Origin: CATQHQ01 sp965243805
GTDB lineage: Bacteria > Gemmatimonadota > Gemmatimonadetes > Longimicrobiales > Gaopeijiaceae
Reading direction: 5' to 3'
Assembly (NCBI GenBank): GCA_965243805.1
Contig: OZ251577.1
Coordinates: 868,001-932,000 of the forward strand
DNA length: 64,000 bases
A program made the translations under genes and the position numbers. Positions 15,203-25,600 of this stretch are shown here, in pieces (within the stretch, counting starts at the first letter, position 1; each line of letters starts with the position of its first letter). The notes under the pieces are model-generated. The model worked only from the letters and a program-made list of their open reading frames with translations, did not search any database and was not told the origin of the DNA.

Positions 15203-16915
15203 TTAGCCCCCGTCCAGGACCTCATCCCGCACGCCTGTCATCTCCCAGCGGACCAGGGCGACGGGGATCACGCCGGAAGCGTAGAACGTGTCGAAGAAGC
15301 GTCGGAGTGTGAATGCGTCGCCCTCCTGAATCGCCCATTCGGCCATGAGCTGCTCGATCTCGATCTTGCCGGTTAGGTAGCTGGTGCCGTAACCGGGTTG
15401 TTGCAGGTAGAGGTGCTGTTCGTTGCGCACCAGCGCAGCGTCGGGGAGCCAGCCTCGGGGCGTCCAGCGAGTGGAGTGGGCGACGGCCTCTTCCATGTCG
15501 AAGACGTTGCCGTGCAGGTACAGCCCGCTCAACGCCCGAGCCGCGCGCTGGGCCAGCATGATCCACACCAACTCCCGCGACCGCGGCTTTCCGGCAAAGA
15601 GCCCGGCGTGCATCATCATCTCTTCCATCCCGGTGGCCAGCCCTTCGGAGCGCGCGTCCCAGATGTTGTAAAGCGACGGCACACGGCGCACGGCACTGGC
15701 ATGGGGCACCTCGGCCAACGTGGCCAGTTCGATCCAGTGGTGCAGGTGGGTTCGCATCACCACCGGGTCCCGGTAGTTGACCTCGCTGAAGAAGTTGCGG
15801 ATCTCGCCTGGGGCGGCGGGCGTGAAGACGCCGTTCTTGGCCCGCAGCGCCGGCGCCATGTATGCCTCGACAGTCTGGACTTGATGCTCCTCCAGGAAGC
15901 GCATGTACTCGTCCACAGCCTCGTTCAGCCGTTGGTCGTATTCCTCGGCGGTGGCGATTCGCTCCAGCAGCGGCAAGTCTCGGTTCCGGTGTTCCTCGAG
16001 CCGAAGCGAGGAATGGGCGCGGGCCAGCTCGCGTCGCATGAGAGTGACCTGCTCCTCCCAAGAGAACGGGACCAGGTGCACGTTCCGCATGTACCACGTG
16101 TAGTTGTCCCGTCCCACTCCCGACGGGCCCGTCTTGGAGTCCGCCAGCGCCTCGATCCAGTCGTGGAACTCCACCGTCGCTGTTCGGGCGGAAGCGATCG
16201 CCGCGTCCAGGGCGTCGCTGGTTCCCGCCACTTGCTCGGCCAGCGCGTCCAAGTCCGCGGCTTGGCGACGGAACGAACGCAGCCCGGCAACCCAGAGGTC
16301 GTGAGCGTCGCCGACAAGGTTCGCACGGGCTTGCTCCAACAGCACTGGGACGGCACCAAGGCGGCCGGCCAGCTCGGCGGCGGCTTTGTCGGAGAGGGGA
16401 TAGTCGTACTGCCAGAGGTCAATCCAGCCGTGTATGACGGGACCTTCGTGGGCGGGCACGTCGCTCTCGGCGGCGAAGACCGTCACGTAGAACGCCGGGT
16501 TGCGCTCCCAGGGCCGCCGGATCCGGTGGTCGAAGTCGAGGCCGTTGATCTCCGCCCGCACCAAGTGCCAGTCGATCTGTCGAGCCACGGGCCAGCCGCT
16601 GGGGTTCAGCGCGTCCAGGCGCGCCCGCCAAGCTGGCAGGGCGTCGTACTGGGCGGCCATGGCGTCCGCAGAATAGTCGGGCACACCGCCGACGAACTCG
16701 GGGGACTCGAAGTCGCGCCACTCTGCGAAGAAGGCGGCCAAGCCGTCGGGGTCCGCGTCGGCGAGGGCTGGGTCCGCGTCGGCAAGGGCCTCGGACGTGG
16801 TGGCTACATCGGCGACGGCGGAGTCCACCGTGTCGCTGGGACCGCAAGCGGCCAGAAGCACGAGAACGAGGCCGAGGCAGCCACGAGATTCGGCTTTGGG
16901 TAGGGTCGAGATCAT
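15203..16915 (-). CDS. DUF885 family lipoprotein (putative metallo-hydrolase)
   Basis: 570-aa protein with a lipoprotein signal (LGLVLVLLAAC then GPSD). The body is the largely helical DUF885 fold. The conserved C-terminal part shows EGLATGMEEMMMHAGL, where the acidic residues and histidine replace the HExxPG-type site of close relatives, and RRFFDTFYASGVIPVALVRWEM near the end. Family members are presumed peptidases or carboxypeptidases, but the activity is not established here. A tandem duplication gives ALADADP twice after the signal peptide. It follows the helicase gene on the same strand after 52 nt, but its content is unlike the defence genes. Confidence 0.82.
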   Translation of the reverse strand: MISTLPKAESRGCLGLVLVLLAACGPSDTVDSAVADVATTSEALADADPALADADPDGLAAFFAEWRDFESPEFVGGVPDYSADAMAAQYDALPAWRARLDALNPSGWPVARQIDWHLVRAEINGLDFDHRIRRPWERNPAFYVTVFAAESDVPAHEGPVIHGWIDLWQYDYPLSDKAAAELAGRLGAVPVLLEQARANLVGDAHDLWVAGLRSFRRQAADLDALAEQVAGTSDALDAAIASARTATVEFHDWIEALADSKTGPSGVGRDNYTWYMRNVHLVPFSWEEQVTLMRRELARAHSSLRLEEHRNRDLPLLERIATAEEYDQRLNEAVDEYMRFLEEHQVQTVEAYMAPALRAKNGVFTPAAPGEIRNFFSEVNYRDPVVMRTHLHHWIELATLAEVPHASAVRRVPSLYNIWDARSEGLATGMEEMMMHAGLFAGKPRSRELVWIMLAQRAARALSGLYLHGNVFDMEEAVAHSTRWTPRGWLPDAALVRNEQHLYLQQPGYGTSYLTGKIEIEQLMAEWAIQEGDAFTLRRFFDTFYASGVIPVALVRWEMTGVRDEVLDGG

Positions 16916-16967
16916 GGATTCTTCCTCTCTGGGCGGCAGTTGCCGGATCTGTTGTACCGACGCATGA

Positions 16968-19900
16968 CTACATCCCGTGACTTGCGGCAGCGGGCGACTG
17001 CCGTGGGGCTGGAGGACCTCCTGGCGCCAAGCTGGCGACGGCGGGGACGCGCGGCAAGGTGGGAGCCGATCCCTCCGCAGCCGGTCCGTCCGCAGCCGAT
17101 TCCTGCGCCTCGATCCCCAGCCAACAGATCAGTTCCACTTCGGCGGGCTCGATGACCGGCAGCACCGGAGGGGGTCGCAGGGGCTCGAGACCCGTATCCA
17201 AAACTTGGTCGATCAGATGTCGCGACAGAGCGGCTCCGCGACGCTGTTTGGGCGAGTTGGCGTCGGCCGAGGCGTCGAACCACTGCCGCAGCATCATCTC
17301 CTCGCGACGGGGCCAGGGAGACTCCAGCACCTCGAGGGCGCGTCGAACGCGGTCTTCGGAGACGCCGGGCGGCGGATTGTTTCGAATGAAGGCGGCCACG
17401 CGCCGGTTCAGCGGTCGCAATCTGGGCTGGAGGTTGGCAGGGTCGGTCTCGTGCATCCAGTGTTCCCAGATGTCTTGGCGAGCGACGGTCCAAAAGTCGT
17501 AGGCGCGCTCCTGTACGACCGCAGGGAACCAAGTCGGCGTGTCCTCTTCACACTCGATCAGGCGCAAGCAGGCCCCTACCTCGGACTGGACGGCCGCTGA
17601 ACGGTCGGGCATCCAGTCGGCGTCCGCGGGGACAAAGCGCAGGTACGTTCGTTCGAGCTTGGTACCGTGCCCGACGACTGCGCAGAAAAAGAATCCTCGG
17701 CGCGCGCCCCGCTTCACCATCCCCGAGCCGGTCTTCCACGGCATCTCCACGATGCGGTCACGTTCGGCTTGGAGCGCCTTGCGCAACGTCTGACGGTACT
17801 CCTCGCCAGTCTGGGCGGCTCCGGCTGTGCCTCCGCGCTCGAAGAAGGCGGCGTCCTCGTGCAGCAGCTTCTCGATCTCCTCCCGGGTCTCGGTGAAGAC
17901 CTGGCTGCCGTGCGCCGCCCCTTCGATGGGAGCCGCCACGCCTACGCTCGCCGCCGCCATCGCCAGCTTTGCGAGAATGCGCTGCTCCAGGTTGAGCAAT
18001 CGGTCGAGTCTGTCCACGGGGAAGATCGTCCGAAGGAAAACGCGATGGTGCGGGCTGCCGATTCGGTCGATGCGGCCGTGGCGCTGGACAAGACGCATCG
18101 GGTTCCACGGCATGTCGAAGTTGACGATGTGGCGACATTGCTGAAGGTTGACGCCCTCCGCGAGCACATCGGTGGAGACCAGGAGGTCGAAACGGTCCGC
18201 CGCCTGCCCTGCCGTTGCGCCCATGGAGACGGGGGCAAAGCCCTGGACGGCCTTCAGGCGGGACTCGGTGCTGGTGCGGCCGGAGCCGGTCGCCGTGGCG
18301 ACGCGCCCTCGGTACGGCTCAAGGCCCGGGTGCTGTTGCACGGCGTCGGCCAGGTAGTCGCGTATCCACTCCACCGTGTCGGCGTAAGACGAGAAGACCA
18401 GCACCTTTCGTTTCTGGCGTTCGTCGTGGGAGTGGGCGGCCTCACGCTCCGCCTGTTCGGCGACCTGGGCCAGGGCGTCCGCCAGCGCCCCCAGCTTGGG
18501 GTCTCGGTCGGGAGTGATCTTGGCCGCGTCTTCGGCCAGCTCTCGGAGAAGATGGCGGTCCCGTTCCACGTGCTGCCGCAGCCGTGGTACATCGTACAGG
18601 TTTGCATCCGAGTAGAGCCGCTCGTCGGGGTCGTCGCCCGCACTTGCCAGCATCTCTTCCATTCCGGCCTCGTCGTCCGCCGAGAGCTCGCTGAGGAAGG
18701 CGGTGGTCACCACATATCCGGCATCCAGAGCGTCCAGAAACACGTCGTGCATGGCGGCCATGCGCTCGGTGGTTTTCCTGAACGCGTGCGCCGAGGACTC
18801 GAAGCGCTTCAGCAGGCCCGACCGCAACAGCCCCACCACGGCGCGTCCACGGGCGCGCTCCTCTGGATCGTCGACGCGAAGCAAGTAGGCGGCGGGTGTG
18901 TAGCGCGAAAACGTAATAGCATCATCGCTATCGGGGTCCAGCGCCGCCTCCAGCCGGTCGAAGAAGCCGGGCAAGCGTTGATCCAGCGCGTAGCGGACCG
19001 TCACTGCATGGGGCACGGGAAACTCGATGCGGCGAGGCTGGCCGTCGGGTCCCGGTATCGTGTCGCCGGCGTAGTGCTTGCGCACGAACTGGCGGGTGCG
19101 CTTGACCGTGGTGGCGTCGATGATCGGGTAAAGGAGGTCCGGGCTCAAGTTCGACGGGTCTTCGCGCATGGCGGCTTCGAAGCGGCCTCGGATCGAGAGG
19201 ATTCCCTGGTCCGCCAGATGCGCGTCTTGGCGCAGGAAAAAGCGGATCAGGTGGTACAGGTCCCAAAGCGAGTTGTTGACCGGCGTGGCCGTGAGGAGCA
19301 GCAGGTCGCGGCGCCGGCCAAAGAGGAGGCGTCTCATCGTAGCCGCTCGCGTCGGCGCGCCCGGGTTTCGGTAGTTGTGGGCCTCGTCCACGATGACCAG
19401 CTGGTACTCGTCCAGCCCTCGCTGCAAGTGCTCTTTGCCGGGCCGGTCGGCGTCCGGCGGCAGCAGCTGCACATCGTTGGCCAGCTGCTCGTAGGACAGC
19501 GACTCTGCGAATATCTCGTACTCGACGAGGAACTTCTTCCAGGTCGTGTCGCGCAACGCGGCAGGGCAGATCAGCAGGACACGTTGCCGCCGGTCGCGAT
19601 ACAACTGCAGGATCTCGCCCGCGATGAACGTCTTGCCCAACCCTACTTCGTCGGCGACGATGGCACCGCCCGTCGCCTTGATCAGCCGCAGCGCTCGAGC
19701 CACGCCGTGCTTTTGGAAGCTGGTCAGCGGCAGGTTCTTGTCGTCCTCGGCGTCCTGGTCCACCTCGTCGCCGTACAGCTGCCAGAGGACGCGAAGAAAC
19801 ACCTCCCATGGCCTGCGCGGCAGCAGCAGCTCCTCAAAGATGTCGACCAGGTCGTAGGGTACGGCTTCGTCCCAGAGGTGGTCGAACCACCGCCTTGCGT

Positions 19901-20513
19901 GCTCCACGGTGGAGGTGTCGTCGCGGCCGAGACTGAGTTCGAGGTTCGTGGTCAGGCCAGCGGCGGTGAGGTTGGAGGAGCCAGCAAGCACGCCTTCGGT
20001 GGCCTCGCCGGTCAGGACGTACGCCTTTGCGTGAAGGAACGCTTTCTCGTACCGACGAACCTCAATGTTCCCCGACCGCAACGCCTTGACCAGCATGGCC
20101 AAGTTAGATCGCCCGGCGTACGTAAACGGCAGGCGGTCGCGCTCTCGCCGAAGCTCTGTCGTCATGTGGGACAGGCACTCGCCGACGCAGCGCCGGTCGA
20201 AGTCGTCCTTCGGCTCGCCCAGCCGCCTTTGGCAAGGCGACAGGCCTTGGGCTGCCAAGTCGGCACCCAGAAGAAGGCGAACCATGGGGACTGTGGCCAG
20301 CCCGTCCGCGATCTGCGCGAACCCCGCCGGGCTGAAGTAGGCGGTGGCGATCCGCGCCTCGCTGGGCGGGCTTGTGGAAGGTTCGTCCGTGGATGCCGAG
20401 CCCGCCACGTTCAGCAACGAGCCAAGCGCCTGCGCGAGGGTGTTGCCGTGCCGGTTGTCTACAAAGCTCGGGAATGGTGGCGGGCCGACTGGTAGCCCAT
20501 CAGTGCAATCCAT
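16968..20513 (-). CDS. Helicase with N-terminal phospholipase D-like domain and SNF2 core
   Basis: 1181-aa protein starting at MDCTDGLPV, which overlaps the end of the upstream gene by 14 nt. Residues about 30-220 form a PLD-like domain with H161-A-K163 in FLHAKAYVLTGE and GSSNLTAAGL. The SF2/SNF2 core has GGAIVADEVGLGKTF (K294), LVIVDEAHNYRNPG (DEAH 376-379), LLLLTATPVNNS, and a C-terminal helicase domain with VLVFSSYADTVEWI, STDVLAEGVNLQ and RLVQRHGRIDRIG. Such helicases accompany methylases in restriction-like islands and probably translocate on DNA. It is the last gene of the minus-strand cluster. One PLD motif suggests a dimeric or inactive nuclease site. Confidence 0.9.
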   Translation of the reverse strand: MDCTDGLPVGPPPFPSFVDNRHGNTLAQALGSLLNVAGSASTDEPSTSPPSEARIATAYFSPAGFAQIADGLATVPMVRLLLGADLAAQGLSPCQRRLGEPKDDFDRRCVGECLSHMTTELRRERDRLPFTYAGRSNLAMLVKALRSGNIEVRRYEKAFLHAKAYVLTGEATEGVLAGSSNLTAAGLTTNLELSLGRDDTSTVEHARRWFDHLWDEAVPYDLVDIFEELLLPRRPWEVFLRVLWQLYGDEVDQDAEDDKNLPLTSFQKHGVARALRLIKATGGAIVADEVGLGKTFIAGEILQLYRDRRQRVLLICPAALRDTTWKKFLVEYEIFAESLSYEQLANDVQLLPPDADRPGKEHLQRGLDEYQLVIVDEAHNYRNPGAPTRAATMRRLLFGRRRDLLLLTATPVNNSLWDLYHLIRFFLRQDAHLADQGILSIRGRFEAAMREDPSNLSPDLLYPIIDATTVKRTRQFVRKHYAGDTIPGPDGQPRRIEFPVPHAVTVRYALDQRLPGFFDRLEAALDPDSDDAITFSRYTPAAYLLRVDDPEERARGRAVVGLLRSGLLKRFESSAHAFRKTTERMAAMHDVFLDALDAGYVVTTAFLSELSADDEAGMEEMLASAGDDPDERLYSDANLYDVPRLRQHVERDRHLLRELAEDAAKITPDRDPKLGALADALAQVAEQAEREAAHSHDERQKRKVLVFSSYADTVEWIRDYLADAVQQHPGLEPYRGRVATATGSGRTSTESRLKAVQGFAPVSMGATAGQAADRFDLLVSTDVLAEGVNLQQCRHIVNFDMPWNPMRLVQRHGRIDRIGSPHHRVFLRTIFPVDRLDRLLNLEQRILAKLAMAAASVGVAAPIEGAAHGSQVFTETREEIEKLLHEDAAFFERGGTAGAAQTGEEYRQTLRKALQAERDRIVEMPWKTGSGMVKRGARRGFFFCAVVGHGTKLERTYLRFVPADADWMPDRSAAVQSEVGACLRLIECEEDTPTWFPAVVQERAYDFWTVARQDIWEHWMHETDPANLQPRLRPLNRRVAAFIRNNPPPGVSEDRVRRALEVLESPWPRREEMMLRQWFDASADANSPKQRRGAALSRHLIDQVLDTGLEPLRPPPVLPVIEPAEVELICWLGIEAQESAADGPAAEGSAPTLPRVPAVASLAPGGPPAPRQSPAAASHGM

Positions 20514-21678
20514 GGTACGTCTTGATCTTGTCGAATGTCGCCTTCTTCTTGATGGCCAGTAGATGGTACGCATCCATCGGCAGGGTCTGTAGCGACAGCG
20601 TGTGTGCGATCAAGTTACGCGAAAACCGTTCTCCGGTTCGAACCATCTGCGTGCGCAAGAAGTTGCCTCCTGAACTCGGACGGGTGGATGCCATACGCTT
20701 TCGTTCGTTGTCGTAAGCGTCTTTGAATCTCTGGTGCGACAAGTATCCGGCGTCGCGAAGCCGTCGAAGAACGACCAGCGAGCTGACCTTGAAGTGGGTC
20801 GCCAGGCGTTGCAGAGTGCGCCTCAGCTTTTCGCCGTCGCGGTACTGACTGCGCAAAGCGTCCAAGGGAACCAGCAGTTCGGCCGCCACTTGATTGCACC
20901 ACTGCTCGGTCCGATGGCCCTCCAAGGACGCGAGTGTGGTGTTCGACAGTCCCGAGTTTCCCAGCCAAATGTGGGCCAACTCGTGTGCCAGAGTGAACAT
21001 CTGGGCCGCCTTTGCGTCGGCGCCGTTCACGAAGACGAGGGGTGCTAGATCATCCGAGAGGGCGAATCCTCGGAATTCGTCGGGATCCAGCACGCGGGAT
21101 GTGTTGTTTCCCACCACGCCGCTGATCATGACCAGCACGCCCTTGGCGTCGGCGCGGTCCGCAAAGCGACGAACAGCCAACGTCCAGTTAGGGACGTCGC
21201 TCCGGTCCCGGACCCGAAAATCCAAGGTGGATGACATGTTCCGGGCCACCTGGGCCGGATCGTCGCCCAGGCTGGCCGAGCCCACGAATTCAACGGGATC
21301 GTGTTCCTCCTCCACGGCATACTCGTGGTACCAGTCCTGACGCCGCTGGCACAGGTAGACGGTGTCCACTAGGTGTGCACTCGGCCTGCGGGGCTGCTTG
21401 CCAGTCGTGGTGCGGAAGTCGGCTATGCCCAGATCGTCGGTCAGGGGTCCGCCCGAGAAGAGCGCTCCGAACGGCGTGTAGGTCGCCTTAGCGAAGAGCT
21501 GGAGCTGCCGATAGGTAGGCTTGGTCGTGCCAGCCTCCCATTCGCGGTACTTGGGGAAGCGTCGCTCGAGCGTCTCCACATCTTTCCCCGAGCGTTCCTG
21601 CGCCCACCGGAGCGTCGCAGGATTCACAGACACCCGGTAGGGGCCACGCTGAGGTTGTGGGCTGGATGGAGTCGTCAT
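20500..21678 (-). CDS. ImmA/IrrE-type metallopeptidase with N-terminal XRE-like region
   Basis: 392 aa. The N-terminal about 70 residues look like a helix-turn-helix of the XRE class (NPATLRWAQERSGKDVETLE ... WEAGTTKPTYRQLQLFAKAT). The central domain carries the zinc motif HELAH (232-236) in TLAHELAHIWLG, and further C-terminal are NQVAAELLVPL and YLSHQRFKDAYDNER, all typical of COG2856. Known relatives cleave repressors to switch on mobile or stress genes. Here it sits between a methylase and a helicase, so it may regulate or trigger this module. Codon use is less GC-biased than the flanking chromosome. Confidence 0.88.
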   Translation of the reverse strand: MTTPSSPQPQRGPYRVSVNPATLRWAQERSGKDVETLERRFPKYREWEAGTTKPTYRQLQLFAKATYTPFGALFSGGPLTDDLGIADFRTTTGKQPRRPSAHLVDTVYLCQRRQDWYHEYAVEEEHDPVEFVGSASLGDDPAQVARNMSSTLDFRVRDRSDVPNWTLAVRRFADRADAKGVLVMISGVVGNNTSRVLDPDEFRGFALSDDLAPLVFVNGADAKAAQMFTLAHELAHIWLGNSGLSNTTLASLEGHRTEQWCNQVAAELLVPLDALRSQYRDGEKLRRTLQRLATHFKVSSLVVLRRLRDAGYLSHQRFKDAYDNERKRMASTRPSSGGNFLRTQMVRTGERFSRNLIAHTLSLQTLPMDAYHLLAIKKKATFDKIKTYHGLH

Positions 21679-21715
21679 GCGGGAACACTCCCGGACGGAT
21701 CGGCTGGGTCGACCT

Positions 21716-22483
21716 TCAAGGTAACCGATTGGGGGAACTGCGGAAGTGCTTCAGGACGGCATCCATTTGACTGTGGTAGTCCCAGCCCTCGTTGAAGGTC
21801 TCGAAGATGTGGACCAGTTGGCGTTCGGCAAGACCGTAGCAGTGCGCGACAAGGGCGTCGAGTTGGTGGATCAGGTCCTCTTTCTCGTCGTCGGCGAGCG
21901 GCCCCCACTCCACGCCGACGGCCTCCGCCCATTCGGCGAAGCGCTCGTCCGGGCACGCGAGACGACCCGCTATCTCCACGATGCGTTTCCACAGGGGGTC
22001 GTGGCGGCTGAGGCGGGGGATGGGGAAGGGATTGATGACGAAGTATGTGACATGTGTTTCGACAAATCGGCGAGCATACCAGTCCAAGGGAATCGAGCAC
22101 AGGACGCCCAACAGGAAGGCTTGATCCTTCTCGTCGCCACGAGGCCAGAGGAAGTAGGGCGCATTGTGCACGACGAACACCCTTGGCGGCAAGAGGCAGG
22201 CGATGATGGTTCGCTTGTCCGTTGCACGTGCCACGTCGCGAAACGCGATCCGAGGCTTGAAGCATGGTAACGTAGATTGGTCCTGAAGGATGCCTATCGG
22301 GAACTCTTTGTGTGCGCTGTCGCGCCGGCTCCTCGCCGCCCTAATCCGCTTGCTCTGCAGCCAGTCGAGTACCGGGCTTGGGTTGGCCCAGGCGTAGGGC
22401 GGACCCTTGTTGGGATCCCATAGATCGAACGACGCGCCCTTGTACACGGGCCAGTAACCGTCTTCGCGCTCGAAGCTCATCAT
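21716..22483 (-). CDS. Detached C-terminal part of the Eco57I-like methylase
   Basis: 255 codons beginning MMSFEREDGYWPVYKGASF, overlapping the methylase stop by ATGA. The sequence (DGYWPVYKGASFDLWDPN, NPSPVLDWLQSKR, FFLWPRGDEKDQAF-like, LCSIPLDWYARRFVETHVTY, NPFPIPRL) is the distal part of Eco57I-type methylase/restriction proteins, presumed to contribute to target recognition. It is in a different frame from the main gene. With 27 instead of 26 G in the upstream tract, the two would be read as one protein. It may also be translated separately through the overlap. No independent start signal is obvious. Confidence 0.75.
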   Translation of the reverse strand: MMSFEREDGYWPVYKGASFDLWDPNKGPPYAWANPSPVLDWLQSKRIRAARSRRDSAHKEFPIGILQDQSTLPCFKPRIAFRDVARATDKRTIIACLLPPRVFVVHNAPYFLWPRGDEKDQAFLLGVLCSIPLDWYARRFVETHVTYFVINPFPIPRLSRHDPLWKRIVEIAGRLACPDERFAEWAEAVGVEWGPLADDEKEDLIHQLDALVAHCYGLAERQLVHIFETFNEGWDYHSQMDAVLKHFRSSPNRLP

Positions 22484-22606
22484 TGGCTTCTGCGCCGTCG
22501 CGTGGAGGTCTGTGATCGGCCTTGCACGCCAGCCGACGGCTTGTCGAACACCATGAAGTGCTTCTGTGCTGTGGCGTCCATCTCGCGGTCTGGGCGTGCA
22601 CGCCAG
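22466..22606 (-). repeat. Diverged direct repeat (74-nt offset) at the split of the methylase
   Basis: Two gap-free alignable segments of about 67 nt start with CTGGCGTGCA at 22606 and 22532 (minus strand). Copy 1 in the current frame encodes WRARPDREMDATAQKHFM; copy 2, in the frame of the detached tail, encodes WRARPITDLHATAQKPMMSF. Both look like real protein, and the 74-nt offset puts them in different frames. Confidence 0.75.
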
Positions 22607-25600
22607 TTGCCTCCTCCCCCCCCCCCCCCCCCCCCCCCCCCATTTATAATTGTGTCCTCAAATGTGTCAAGACGAGGTGCTTTGGACAGCTGGGCGAACA
22701 CATCTACCGATTCGTCGCCGGGCAACAAGGGGAGCGACGCCGAGTCGTTCCACTGTTCAATGTCTTGCCGATAGAACACCAAGGGCTCATTGACCACGCC
22801 AGCGCGGAAGGCGGAATGGTCTGGATAGGGGCCGCGCATTCGCAACTGAGATCCTAATTCGTCTCCTCGGCGGGCTATCGCCACAAGCACAATCGTGTAC
22901 TGAGGGGTGACACTCTCGAACACCCATCCCGCCCGATTTTTCAGAGCAACCGCATCCATACTGCTCGCCTCGCCAAACACCGCCTTCCGAAACTCCTGCG
23001 ATCCTTTGGCCTGCAACGCACTCCTGGGCAGTACGACGCCAATCCGTCCGCCCTGCTTTGCGGCCAGCCGCCAGAAGCGCCAGCAGAACGCCTTGTACAC
23101 ATCGGCGTCGCCGGTTCCCATGCCGGGGAAATCCCCTCCCAGCAACGCTCGTCGCACGTCGTCGTTTTCCCGCACCTCTTCTCGCAAGGCCACAACCAAG
23201 TCGGGGCGCTCCTGACGGAACCGCGCCTTCTCGGCCTCCTGGTGGCGCTGGGACATGCCGCGCAAACCGGGAAAGTGCCGCGCCCAGAAGCCGTGTTCCT
23301 CCACCTTGGGCTTCTTCCACGGCGGGTTGCCCAGGATCACGTCGAAGCCGGAGCGTTCGCGCAAAAAGACCTCCGGGAATGCTACCGGGAAGTGCAGCAC
23401 GGCAAGGCCGGACAGCTCTTGCGCCGCCACAGCGTCGGGCATCTCCCCCTCTGCCAAGCCATCGCTGCGGGAATCCCAGTCCTGGAACTGGAAATCCTTG
23501 ACCAATGTCCTGTCCGAGATCGGCCGGGCGGTGATCAGGTCGCACAGCGCCTTGGTGGCCGCAACCGCTTCTTCCGCCTCCTGTTGGGCCTGCCGTGCTT
23601 GGCGCACCTCGGCCACCGTGGCGTCGTTCAAGTTGGCCAGCCGACGCAGCGGCTTGGCGGCCTTGCCCAGCAGGGATTCGGCGTCGCATCGGAACAGCGG
23701 CGTATTGACGGCTTCAAGCTTGGCCTTGATGTCGTCAATAGTTCCGATGCCGACCAGCGAGTTCCCGCGAACCAAGTTGTGGTCCAGAAATGAAAGCGGG
23801 AGACCAGGCACGAACGTGTGAATCCACACGGCCAAACGAGCCAGCTGGACCGAAATGTCGTTCAGGTCCACGCCGTAGATGCACCGTCGCGCGATCATCC
23901 GACGCAGCAGTTGACCGTCCTCAATGGAAAATGCGCTAGCCGCGTCGCCGCCCAAATGGGTTCGCGCGGCTCGACGAAGCTCGGCCAGCTTGTTGCGCAC
24001 GCGCGGCAAGTCGCGACCGACCAGAAAGTCGGCCATTCCCTTCTCGATTCGGTCGATGGCACCGACCAGGAAGTGGCCCGAGCCCATGGCGATGTCAGCC
24101 ACCCGGAAGTCGAAGAACCTCTCGGCGGCGGTGGCGTCGTCCATGGAGTCCAAGCGCTCGAAATGGTCTTTCAGCGCGGGTTCAAGCGCCTTGTCCAGCA
24201 GGTGCCCCACGGCGAACGGCTTGGTGTAGTAGCTGCCCGTGAACTTGCGAACTCCAGAGCGGTTGTGCAGGTAGGTCTCCCCTTCGGAGACGACGACTCG
24301 CGCCTTCGGCTTGGCTGGCACGTAGGTTCCCTTGCTGTCCACGGCCAAGTCCGTGTTCGCCACGGCAAGTTCGGACTCAAGCAGGCCCTCGTAGATCGTG
24401 CCGAACTCTCTCACACGCAGCGACCGGAAGTCCACGGGTCCCGGTCCGCCTTCGGGCGTCTCAATGACCAAGAGATGACGCAGGGCGACCTCAAAGACTT
24501 CGTTGGGCAACGAGACGCGGGCCAACTCAGCGCCGGTCTCCGACACCTTCGGGTCGTTGCTGAACAATCCGCCGTCGTACTCGGGCACGCCCCACTCCGA
24601 GTTGCCGACCGCCACTGCCTCGCACAAGCGGGCCACCTCCTGCCAGTGGGCGTCGCCTGGGGCCACGGGCGTGTTCTCGGTCGCCTGTTTGACCAGCTCC
24701 TGCGCCTTCTGCTTGAGCGAACGGCGACGGTAGGCGTCGTTGGTGCGGTAGGGCAACAGGTCGCAGTCCTCAGCGTACGCTATGAAGAGGAGGCGGAACA
24801 GCACCGTCATGGCCATGTCGTAGGTGCGAGCCAACTCCGGCGCGGTCAGCGACTCGATGCCTCTTGCGTCGGCGATGCCCTGTGCGAGCCTTGGGACGAC
24901 TTGGTCGTAGATGCGCTCGCGGAGACGTTCGGCCAAGTTGCCGGCAAAACGACGGGAATCATCCAGGATTTTGTCCAGGCTGCCCTCCGGCGCCAGCGCT
25001 TCGGCGGAGAAGATCAGCCACAGGTACGCCAAGTCGGGATCGGTCAGCAGCGGAGTTTGGCACTCCACGTAGGTCTCGGTGCGGCCGCGCCTGCCGACGC
25101 CCCGGTCGGTGGCGGTCGAGTAGAGGCGCAACCGGTTGCCTTGGACCATCAACACCCAGGACAGGTTTTCGTCGTCGGCCTTCTTGAGCGCGTAGGTGAC
25201 CGGCGACAGGCTGTTGAAGCGAGGGTTGCCGGCTTCCGCCGACTCGTGGTCGTGCAGCAGGACGGCGAGGGCGGTGCGTCGCTGGCCGCCATCCCCGCTC
25301 AGGAGAAGGCGGGTCAGATTGTCCAGCGGGGCAACGCGAAAGCCCAGGGCACCCAGCATCTCGATTGCGCGGGTGCCGATTGCCTTCTGGGCCTTGCGAC
25401 CGGCGGCGATCCAGTCGGGTCGCTGCCGAACCGCCGTCACGAGGTTATGGATGGCCAGCAGCCCCTCGTTGCGGATGCCCGGCAGATCGGTCTCCAGCGA
25501 CGGCAGGGCTTGGGAGAGAAACTGAAGCGCCGAGTGGCGGTCCGGCTGCACCAAGGCTTCCCGGCAGATTCGTTCGACCCGCTCGGTGTCCAGGCCAGTC

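Noticed and set aside
17667..20495. 942-codon open frame on the plus strand across the helicase gene
   Set aside because: Antisense shadow of the helicase; His/Val/Gly-rich composition and no domain signals, produced by GC-rich codon bias.
22466..22606. Diversity-generating retroelement template/variable repeat
   Set aside because: No reverse transcriptase or adenine-specific pattern; differences are spread over all bases.
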